DNA of 64,000 nt from a virus. Position numbers and translations under genes: made by a program. The stretch's first letter is position 1. Each line of letters opens with the position of its first letter. The stretch covers positions 1 to 64,000 of IMG/VR virus record IMGVR_UViG_3300024509_000014; one strand, 5' to 3'. Of the stretch, positions 7,423-15,400 are shown piece after piece. The notes under the pieces were generated by a model. The model had not been told where the DNA came from. It made no database searches and saw nothing but the letters and a program-made list of their open reading frames with translations.

Positions 7423-7930
7423 GGTAACCAACCAGCAGCTCAAAGACGCCATGGCTGTTGAGGACAACCGCAACATCATGCGGAAGGTCACCTCCAAATA
7501 CGCCGGCCTGATCAACGCAGACGATCTGGACACATGCAGCCTTAATGCCCTGTGGCGCACCCTCCAGTGCCATGACCCGTCTTACAACCAGAAGTTCACG
7601 ACCAGCCTGTTCCGGTTTTGCGAATGGGAATGCCAACGCGAGTTGCGAAAAAAGCGCACCAAGGTTGTGTCCATGACTGTGCCTATTGAGAATGCCTCCC
7701 CCGCTGAAATCGGCGAGGAGACCTTCCCTTCCGTCGACGAGGAATGGGTCAGGGAGGCGATCAGCCAGCTGGATGAGGAAGACCGCAACATTATCCAGTT
7801 TTACTTCATTGAGAACCACAGCCTGCGGGAAGTTTCTGCCAGATTTGGTTTGTCCAAGCAGGCGGCCAGAAAACGCAAGGCTGAGGCGATGCAAAAATTG
7901 AAGGAACGCCTAGAGAGCTGTTCTGGTTAG
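7415..7930 (+). CDS. Sigma-70-like (ECF-type) transcription factor
   Basis: 171 residues; GTG 7415 chosen (GTG 7409 is possible), with GGAG upstream. N-terminal half (IMRKVTSKYAGL...DLDTCSLNALWRTLQ) fits sigma region 2. C-terminal half (VREAISQLDEEDRNIIQFYF...SLREVSARFGLSKQAARKR) is a clear sigma region 4 helix-turn-helix. Likely directs host RNA polymerase to phage promoters. The same 19-base motif is found just at its 3' end and before 17954, a candidate target. Region 2 -10 recognition is weakly conserved. Confidence 0.72.
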   Translation: MREVTNQQLKDAMAVEDNRNIMRKVTSKYAGLINADDLDTCSLNALWRTLQCHDPSYNQKFTTSLFRFCEWECQRELRKKRTKVVSMTVPIENASPAEIGEETFPSVDEEWVREAISQLDEEDRNIIQFYFIENHSLREVSARFGLSKQAARKRKAEAMQKLKERLESCSG

Positions 7931-7939
7931 TATCGGTAG
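7921..7939 (+). promoter_or_regulatory. Copy 1 of shared motif, candidate phage promoter
   Basis: TTCTGGTTAGTATCGGTAG overlaps the end of the sigma-like gene and lies 31 bases upstream of the next ATG. It matches the sequence at 17908-17926 at 18 of 19 positions, and both lie about 30 bases before a start. Promoter function is inferred. Confidence 0.45.
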
Positions 7940-7970
7940 CTCGGCGGAATGTCCTTACCAGGAGAGATAT

Positions 7971-8228
7971 ATGGCTACCAATGTCGACCAAGTCAAGCGT
8001 TATGTTGAAATCGTTGTCAGCGCAGCTGGATGGATTCAGAAGATGATCCCCGGCCAAGCCGACGACAAGGCAATCGAGGCCCTGACCAAGCTGGCCAGCC
8101 AGCCCTGGTTCGCCGAATTCGCCACCTACATTCTGAACCTGTTTGAGGATGGCAAGGAACCTTCCTTGGCCGAACTCAACCTGGCCCTGACCCAATTTGT
8201 TCCCACCAAGATCGGCCCTGTCAACTGA
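7971..8228 (+). CDS. Hypothetical protein, 85 aa
   Basis: ATG preceded by AGGAGA. Entirely helical and soluble (VDQVKRYVEIVVSAAGWIQK, then ALTKLASQPWFAEFATYILN). No family recognised. First gene after the first copy of the candidate promoter motif, leading into the peptidase/virion gene block. Confidence 0.6.
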   Translation: MATNVDQVKRYVEIVVSAAGWIQKMIPGQADDKAIEALTKLASQPWFAEFATYILNLFEDGKEPSLAELNLALTQFVPTKIGPVN

Positions 8229-8236
8229 GGTGACCC

Positions 8237-9055
8237 GTGCGTAAGGCTTTCCTTGCCCTGTCGTTTGTCCTGTCTTTTGCGCTAGGCGCTTTTGCGCAAG
8301 ACAAATACCCCCTGCCTCAGCAGTCGATTGTCGGTGCGGAAAAGCCTGTGCCGCTTGGCGAACTGGTTGATCTTGGCTTGTCACCGATTGAGAATAAGCC
8401 AGCCAATCTTGTCTCATCCAGCGTCGATTGGAAGGTGTTTGAGGGGAACACCCCCAAACGCGTTCGTCCAACCGGCGACGGGATTTTCTTTGGCGCTGGT
8501 GTCACGCCGAAAAAACTACTTGTCATTGCGTCCGTCAGTTACTTATATGTAACTAAGGAGGGCGACAAGATCACAGATGCTCAGACCAGGATCAAAGTCC
8601 TGACCGCTGAGCTACAAATTGGCCAGTCCGAACCGATCCCGGGTCCAACTCCCAACCCCACCCCAGGCCCGGGACCCGCTCCGACCCCCACCCCCACCCC
8701 AACGCTGCCGGACGGGCGGTTCGGGCTGGCCAAAACCACCTACCTGTTAGCCACATCCAAGGTCGCTGCCCCGCGAGACAAGGCCGCATCGGTTTTGTCG
8801 GAAGCCTTTGAGTCCATCGCTTCTTCCGTGGCCGCTGGCGCCTACAAGACCGGCGACGCCATCCTGAAAGCGACCAAGGATGCCAACAACTCGGCTTTGG
8901 CCTCGGCCAACCTGACCCCGGAGCCGTGGGAGGAATTTGGCAACGAACTACAGAAAGTTTTGTACGACATGTACAAGACTAAAAAAATCACCACCGCCGA
9001 AGACTACGCCGATGCTTGGCGGGAGATTGCCACCGGCCTGAAAGCCGTGAAATAA
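8237..9055 (+). CDS. Secreted protein with Pro-Thr linker
   Basis: 272 residues, GTG start with GAGGTGA upstream. Classical signal peptide (MRKAFLALSFVLSFALGAFA, cleavage after AFA). An N-terminal beta domain (about 25-130) is joined by a Pro/Thr/Gly linker (PTPNPTPGPGPAPTPTP) to a C-terminal helical domain. The export signal is unusual for a phage protein and suggests action in the periplasm or outside. Possible lysis or superinfection-related role; no family recognised. Confidence 0.65.
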   Translation: MRKAFLALSFVLSFALGAFAQDKYPLPQQSIVGAEKPVPLGELVDLGLSPIENKPANLVSSSVDWKVFEGNTPKRVRPTGDGIFFGAGVTPKKLLVIASVSYLYVTKEGDKITDAQTRIKVLTAELQIGQSEPIPGPTPNPTPGPGPAPTPTPTPTLPDGRFGLAKTTYLLATSKVAAPRDKAASVLSEAFESIASSVAAGAYKTGDAILKATKDANNSALASANLTPEPWEEFGNELQKVLYDMYKTKKITTAEDYADAWREIATGLKAVK

Positions 9056-9064
9056 CTTGTCGTT

Positions 9065-9110
9065 CTGTCCGGAGCCTACTCCGGACAGATGACCGTTATG
9101 TCCGGACAGA
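9065..9110 (+). repeat. Hairpin plus third copy of TGTCCGGA element
   Basis: CTGTCCGGA / TCCGGACAG forms a 9-base-pair hairpin with a 6-base loop (9065-9088), and TGTCCGGACAGA is repeated at 9099-9110. No T-tract follows. Could be an operator for a dimeric protein or a processing hairpin between genes. Confidence 0.5.
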
Positions 9111-9136
9111 AACATTAAGATTTTGGGTGAGATGAC

Positions 9137-10072
9137 ATGGACAACGAGATTATTGACGCCTACAAGAATGGCAACCAGTCTGGCTGGCCCGGGGCCGAAG
9201 AAGCGGCTATCGGCTACCAGATGGTCAAGGACGATTACAATTTCGTTGACTTCCAGATTGTCGGAGCCATCGGCGCACCCCCGAAGTTTTCAGAAAACTA
9301 CCGGGTTGCCCGCAAAGTCCTGAATCGTGACATTGGCGGCAAGCTGAGCGTCCAGCTGATCGGGGACTGTGTCTCCTGGGGGATGAAGCACGCCGTCGAG
9401 TACCTTGCGTGCTGCGACATCCTCGTGCGCGGCGACGCAGAAGAGTTTCATCCGGTCTTTGCCCCCTACATCTACGGCGTCAGCCGAGTGCAGATCGGTG
9501 GTGGGCGCATCTCTGGGGATGGCTCCATCGGCTCCTGGGCAGCTGCTGGCGTGATGAAGCACGGCACCATTTTTGCCGACAAGGATGGTTGTCCGCCTTA
9601 TGGCAAAGACATAGCCAGGGCCTGGGGCAAAAAGGGGCCAGACAGCAAGTTTCTGGAAGTCGGCAAGAAGTATCTGGTGCGCTCGGCGGCCAAGGTGAAG
9701 ACTTGGGATGACCTGATCGCCGGATTGGCCAACGGTTATTCCTGCACGGTTGCCAGCGACCAGGGTTTTGAGATGACACCTGGGGCAGACGGGTACCACG
9801 ACCCCTCCGGATCTTGGGCGCACCAAATGTGCATCTACGACTACTGCCTGGTTGATCAGGAGCATGTCTACATCGCCAATTCCTGGGGGGATGTCCACGG
9901 CGTGGTCAAGAACCCTGGAACGGGCGAGGAGATGCCACGCGGCACCCTGAAGGTCAAACGCAAGACTATTGAGCGAATGATCGGGCAGGGCGACACTTTC
10001 CTGGTCAGTCAATACGACAACTTCCCCAGCCAGGATATCCACATGGCCCTGTTTGATCTGGTCGGCAAATGA
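9137..10072 (+). CDS. Papain-like (C1A-type) cysteine peptidase
   Basis: 311 residues, ATG with GGTGAGATG upstream. Catalytic elements in the right order: Q and Cys in QLIGDCVSWG (residues about 73-82), His in SWAHQMCIYDY (about 233) and Asn in IANSWGD (about 254), as in papain-fold enzymes. No signal peptide or propeptide is obvious, so it probably acts in the cytoplasm or within the virion. It opens a block of virion-type proteins, so processing of structural proteins or a role on the particle is plausible. Confidence 0.78.
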   Translation: MDNEIIDAYKNGNQSGWPGAEEAAIGYQMVKDDYNFVDFQIVGAIGAPPKFSENYRVARKVLNRDIGGKLSVQLIGDCVSWGMKHAVEYLACCDILVRGDAEEFHPVFAPYIYGVSRVQIGGGRISGDGSIGSWAAAGVMKHGTIFADKDGCPPYGKDIARAWGKKGPDSKFLEVGKKYLVRSAAKVKTWDDLIAGLANGYSCTVASDQGFEMTPGADGYHDPSGSWAHQMCIYDYCLVDQEHVYIANSWGDVHGVVKNPGTGEEMPRGTLKVKRKTIERMIGQGDTFLVSQYDNFPSQDIHMALFDLVGK

Positions 10073-10281
10073 AAAGTGCTTTCCTTGGAACACTCCTGAT
10101 AGGCACTGCGCCGCCCGCTGAAGCGTTCAACCTGATTCCGTCCGCTGACTGGCTGGCTCCCTATGGTGCCGCTCTCGCCCACAATCCAGACAATCTTGAG
10201 CGTTGGTGGTGGGACAGCAAAGTGAAGTGCTGGTGGCGCAGGGGACCAAGGAGGCCTATCGATGACAGATTCGGAAATTAA
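10069..10281 (+). CDS. Small protein, Trp-rich, 70 aa
   Basis: Starts at an ATGA overlap with the peptidase. Hydrophobic N-terminus (MKSAFLGTLLIGTAPPAEA) could be a weak signal or anchor. Trp-rich middle (LERWWWDSKVKCWWRR). No family recognised. Overlaps the next gene by 20 bases. Confidence 0.5.
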   Translation: MKSAFLGTLLIGTAPPAEAFNLIPSADWLAPYGAALAHNPDNLERWWWDSKVKCWWRRGPRRPIDDRFGN

Positions 10282-10591
10282 ACCGGCCAAGAGCGGCGAA
10301 TTCCCGGTACTGCAAGGTTATCTGGAAGAAAAACTGGTCGGTTTCGACCCGTTCACCATCCTGATGATTATCTCCGTCGGCATCCAGGCATTGCGATTGC
10401 TTTGGGAATGCAAGAAGGCGCGTTCTGCCCTTCAGGGGCTGGCTCGAGGTAACGGCCCCATCACCCGGATGTACACCCGCCACAAGGTGTATAAGCAGTT
10501 GATCCGGGCCGGTTTTTCCGACGAACAGGCGCAACAGGCGACCGAGGCCCTTCGACTAGCTTTTGCCGAGGGGCGGTTCGACGATGACTGA
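10262..10591 (+). CDS. Hypothetical protein with hydrophobic segment, 109 aa
   Basis: ATG preceded by AAGGAGG. Residues about 27-48 (FDPFTILMIISVGIQALRLLW) may form a membrane helix; the C-terminal part (AGFSDEQAQQATEALRLAF) resembles a UBA-like three-helix element. Function unknown. Overlaps the start of the next, virion-type gene. Confidence 0.55.
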   Translation: MTDSEIKPAKSGEFPVLQGYLEEKLVGFDPFTILMIISVGIQALRLLWECKKARSALQGLARGNGPITRMYTRHKVYKQLIRAGFSDEQAQQATEALRLAFAEGRFDDD

Positions 10592-11702
10592 TTTCCGGCG
10601 ATTTGGCGGTGCTGCAACGACACTCTTAGAGTCAGTCGATGCGGTTTCCAACCAGATTGTCGTCAATTACTCGCCGGAGTTTCCCCAGAATCCCCCTTTC
10701 GACATCGTCATCGATTCAGAAATCTGTACTGTCCAAGCCTTGTCATCCCGGTTAGCGTTGCCCGTCGGCCTACTTCTTTCCCTCACCCAGCCCTCACCCG
10801 AATTGATCCTGACCGTTCTACGCGCTCAGGAATCCACCCAGGCCGTCAAGCATCTTGTTGGTAGGCCAGTCCAGCCCGTTTTGACCCAAAAAGCCTTCCT
10901 GACCGTTGCCGACGACAAGGGATATGTCTCTGTCCGTCCCGTCCCTGGCATCTCCATCACACTTCAGCCCTTGAGCGGGAACGGTGTTTCGCTGCTCGAC
11001 CCCATGACAAATGGCTGGAGACGCTTTCCGGCGGGGACGGAAACCCTGCTGCCGATTCTGGCTGACGGGGAAGCCGCTGACATTTTTGCCCATTGGAATG
11101 AATCGCTCCAAAAGGTCATGTATTTCATGGCTGTTTGGTCAACATCCAGCTCTCGCCCGACAACGACCCTCAGGGATGGGGTGGCGACTAGAACAGATAG
11201 CTACAGCCTTGTCCCTAGGCGTTATGTCGGGACAATTCAGAAACAAGGTACCTTGTTCACGCCAAATGCGTACCGGGTCACCTTGAGTGCGGCCAATAAT
11301 TTGACCGCCCGCCACGAAGGATTCAAGGTTGTGCGGCTTAATCCGACCGTGAGCGCCGTGGTCTTGCACGGCCTACAGTCAGCGCGAGACGGCAAGATGG
11401 TGATCCTGAGCAATGTGTCATCTTCCCAAGGAGTGTTGCTGAAGCACGCTTCTGCGTCGGCGTTGACCAACGAGAAATTCCTACTGCCCCAAAAAGGCGA
11501 TCTGCCCATCCCGCCAGGCGGGGGCGTGGCCTGCATCTACGATGTGGTCAGCCGAGCCTGGAGATTTGTGGCCAACTGTTTCTTCCGCCCTTCCCGCGAG
11601 ACCGATCCAGACATCGTTCAAGACGCTCTGGAAGACGGAGAGGGCAATCTGCTGGCATACGCCAATGAATCCGGCGACATCATTCTTTACCGAGGGAACT
11701 GA
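10584..11702 (+). CDS. Virion-type protein, paralogue of the large fibre N-terminus
   Basis: 372 residues; ATG 10584 chosen (GAGGGG upstream). N-terminal strand-rich domain (residues 1-100) followed by segments (LQPLSGNGVSLLDP, DGKMVILSNVSS, LLKHASAS, PPGGGVACIYD) that match the first 330 residues of the 1,213-residue protein at 12416. The latter part is typical of phage tail fibre or baseplate adaptor domains. Probably a tail-associated structural protein arising by duplication. Confidence 0.65.
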   Translation: MTDFRRFGGAATTLLESVDAVSNQIVVNYSPEFPQNPPFDIVIDSEICTVQALSSRLALPVGLLLSLTQPSPELILTVLRAQESTQAVKHLVGRPVQPVLTQKAFLTVADDKGYVSVRPVPGISITLQPLSGNGVSLLDPMTNGWRRFPAGTETLLPILADGEAADIFAHWNESLQKVMYFMAVWSTSSSRPTTTLRDGVATRTDSYSLVPRRYVGTIQKQGTLFTPNAYRVTLSAANNLTARHEGFKVVRLNPTVSAVVLHGLQSARDGKMVILSNVSSSQGVLLKHASASALTNEKFLLPQKGDLPIPPGGGVACIYDVVSRAWRFVANCFFRPSRETDPDIVQDALEDGEGNLLAYANESGDIILYRGN

Positions 11703-11704
11703 CA

Positions 11705-12412
11705 ATGGCCGACAATGTGCAAATCACTCCGGGTGCTGGTGTGTCCATCGCCGCCGACGAGGTCAACGATGCCACGCTGGGATCGTGCAAGGTCCAGTAT
11801 GTGAAGCTGATGGACGGCACCCTGAACGGCACCAGCAAGGCCACGGTGGGGGCCAGCGGTTTAGCTGTTCACGCCGCCCAGAATGGCACCTGGAATGTGG
11901 CGGTTTCCGGAATTGCTGCTTCTCAACCTACTTCTGGCGGTATTCTTCCAGGATTTGGCGCCTCCATGTCTAACGGCAATGCTTGGACTCCTTTGAGCAA
12001 TGCGTTTACTGCGGCAAACATAGGGCCAGTGGGTGTCTCAACACTTGCGGTTGCGCCATTTGTTTTCAATGGCACTGCGTATTCTCCCACCCTTATTCCG
12101 GCTGTTTACAAAGACCTCAGCGCCGTTTCCGTCGGTGTTTTGGCAACTGTCTGGACTCCGGCTTCCGGCAAGAAAATCCGGCTGTTGGGCGGTATCCTGT
12201 CGGTCTCCGGCAATGTCTCGCTGCTCTTTGAAGACAACTCATCCGGCAACTTTGTCTTCCGCACCCCCATGATCACGGCAGACACGGCCTTCCGGTTTGA
12301 CCTGCCGGGTGGGCGCCTGTTGTCAGCAGCCAACAATGTCCTCAAACTCACCCAAACCCCCAACTCGCCGTCCGTCACCGTCACCGGCACGCTGTTCGGC
12401 ATCGAGGAATAA
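11705..12412 (+). CDS. Virion structural protein (tail/decoration type)
   Basis: 235 residues. The N-terminus (MADNVQITPGAGVSIAADEV, then VQYVKLMDGTLNGTSKA) is a pattern repeatedly seen in structural proteins of environmental tailed phages. The C-terminal half is a beta-rich domain (KKIRLLGGILSVSGNVSLLF). Starts two bases after the preceding stop. Exact location in the particle is not known. Confidence 0.65.
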   Translation: MADNVQITPGAGVSIAADEVNDATLGSCKVQYVKLMDGTLNGTSKATVGASGLAVHAAQNGTWNVAVSGIAASQPTSGGILPGFGASMSNGNAWTPLSNAFTAANIGPVGVSTLAVAPFVFNGTAYSPTLIPAVYKDLSAVSVGVLATVWTPASGKKIRLLGGILSVSGNVSLLFEDNSSGNFVFRTPMITADTAFRFDLPGGRLLSAANNVLKLTQTPNSPSVTVTGTLFGIEE

Positions 12413-12415
12413 TTC

Positions 12416-15400
12416 ATGGCCGGTCAACTCCACCGTTTTTCCAACCAGGCTGTCACCTACCTCGGTTCAGCGATCAGTTCAACCGACACCGAGATCGTCG
12501 TTGTCAATATCCTGAAGTTCCCCCACCCACCCTTTGAAGTGACCTGCGGTCAAGAGGTGATGCGGGTCACAGCTGTTGATGACCAGACAAACACGCTGAC
12601 AGTTTTGCGAGGAAGGGAAGGTACCACAGCCGTCCTACACGCCGCTGGCGACCCCATCGCCCACACCGTGACGCGGGATGGTCTTCTAGATGTGTTGGAC
12701 AATAACGGTATTGCCAATGCTGCCCTGTCGTTTTCGGCGACGGACACAGAGGCTCCAGGCTCTGGAACTGTCTATTTGGCTCCACTTCAGGGCAACAACA
12801 TTTCCTTGTGGGACACCTTGGAAAGCCGTTGGCGCAAGTTCACGCTGAATATCGCCCCCTATGTGTCGGCCAACGAAGTAGCTGGCAAATGCGTGGATGT
12901 GTTTGCCTACTGGGATAATTCTGCCCAGGCTGTGGCTTTGCAGAAGGTGGTTTGGGACAGAGACACCGGCAGGCCTTCCGGCTATGACCTTGTGCGCGTC
13001 GACGGCGTGATGGTCAGCCAGCACTCAACCGCCTGGAGGCATGTCGGCACTTACCAGATGTTGGCGAACTCGGCGGTCGCCCTCTCAAGCCACACCCCGT
13101 CTCTGTCTGGGGTAAGCACTCTGGAACTGCCTCGCTATGGCAAGAATATCCTGCGTGTTGATCCGCCGATCAATGGTTATGAAATCCATGGCGTAGAGTC
13201 AATCGCAGATGGTGAAACTGTCTATCTGCTGAATATTTCCGAGACTGACACATTCTACCTAAAGCACGCTTCGGTGACAGCACCGTCCGGCTCCAAACTG
13301 CTGGTTCTTGATCTGGATGACTACCCTGTTTTTCCGTTGGGTGGGGTAACGCTGGTTTATGACGCCGCTTCTTTGGGTTATCGCGTCCTGGGAGCCTGTT
13401 GCACCACGACCACAACCACTACAACAACCACGACTTCCACGACAACTTCCACAACGACTACCAGCGGCCCGACCACTACCACAACCAGCACGACCACCAG
13501 CACAACAACCACGACCGCAAGCCCCTACCCGCTGCCAGCAACATGCCTCAAATCCTTAACCTATGTCCGCTCGTCTTCCAACACGAACGGTATCTCCGGC
13601 AATCATTTTGAGTTCAGCGACGACGGCACAAACTGGTATGTGGTCAGCAGCATGATCCCCAAATCAGTCGCCAATTTGACCTACACATTCCGTCTGCAAA
13701 ACACCAGCACTCATCCTTTTCGTTTATTTGACACAGATGGGTTCAACCGACTGGTTCCTTCGGCCACCAATCCTGCGTCTGGCAATGTGGCAGATGGGTT
13801 CTGGGGCGGCGATGTGGTCTTAACGGTAACATTAGAAGAAAAGGCGCCTTTTAGCTACGATTGCTCGTTGCATGGCTACGAAAGTGGTATCGGTGAAGAC
13901 GCCATCATCTATGATCCGGTCTGTACTTATTGCGCACAACCGGACATGTTCATTCGTATCAACATGGACCCGGACACACTTCCCCCACCACCAGCGTGGC
14001 CTTCCAATGTTCCGGAAGTCCAGATGCAATTTACCAACCCTCCTGGTGAGGCAACCGGCGGGGATGTTTACAGGACGAGCCTCCAATTTTCTGGCATGTC
14101 CGGCGTCATAGCTGGTTTGAAAGTAACTCTGCACGATGTGTCATCTTTTTCTTCGGTTGGCACAAGCGTGTTGATGTTGAAAGCACCGTCAGGCAAAGAT
14201 CTCTTGCTGGCTGGCGCCCTGGCAAATAGCGGCAATATCACAGAACAGACTTATGTCTTTACTAACGACAGCGGAGACTCGTTGTTTTCTTTCGGTTCTG
14301 GAGGAAATTTCCGCCCCAATCCCAACGGCAATCAAAATGTCACATATTGGCCGGATTCATCGGCCCCGTTTGGCACAACATTGACTGATCTATTTGGAGA
14401 CAGCCCCAACGGAGAATGGAAGCTCGGCATGATTGCCGATACGGGTTATGGATCAAGAATCTTGCGTGTGCCAAGTTGGTCTGTGGAAGTCTTAACATCA
14501 ACCAATGAAAGCCATACTGTTCGTGCGACCGATCCACAGTCAGGCGGTTACACGCCCGTTAACGCATGGCCCTACGAAGCTGATACTGAACTTCAGGATT
14601 TGGAAGAGCTTGGTGGCGTCAATTACTTCACTTCGACTGTTGACGCTGGCGAAACCCGTTATTATCGATTTAGGTCGAAATATTCTGCCAATTATTATCT
14701 GTGGGCTGGTGGACAGAATTCTGGCGGAATTAAGCTAGAAATATTCCGCAACTGGAATGCTTCTGGGTCACCATCTGTCACTTACACAAACCTGTATGAC
14801 TCTTCGCAAAAGCGATTGGCTTGCGACGCAGGCGAATTCATTGTTTTCAAATTCACGAACACATCAATTGTCTTCAAATATATCACGCTAAAATTGCAGA
14901 CTCCCGGCGTTCATTACGAGATGAGTGCCAACGAGACAGACTGGTATCTTCCGGAAAGATGGAAGTTTGGTGGAGCCAATCCAACCGGGCCAGCCACCTA
15001 CAATCTCAATTTGAAATATTTGAAAAATCCCAAATTCGCCATGAGGATGACGGGTGCTTTCTCGCCTGTTTGGTCTGGTGGCTCTGGAATTGGGACTGTT
15101 TCCAGCAATTCCGTAAATTATTACCACTTTGATTCGACCAAAGCGGCTACCCAGGAATTGTCCTTCACGATGGGTGGAACCTCTCCTTCGATTCGTTACA
15201 TCACCACCATAACTGGCACGCTAGTTATTCAAAATGATGATCTAGACGACAATCGTCAGTCGATTATTTATGGTGCTGGATGTTTTGGAGACGATCCTGT
15301 ACCTGACACGACTTCCCCGCCCACCACTACCCCAGCACCTTGGGTGGCTGGATATTATTGTGTCAATGATTCTTATCAAGGCACTACTGGGTGCAGCTAT

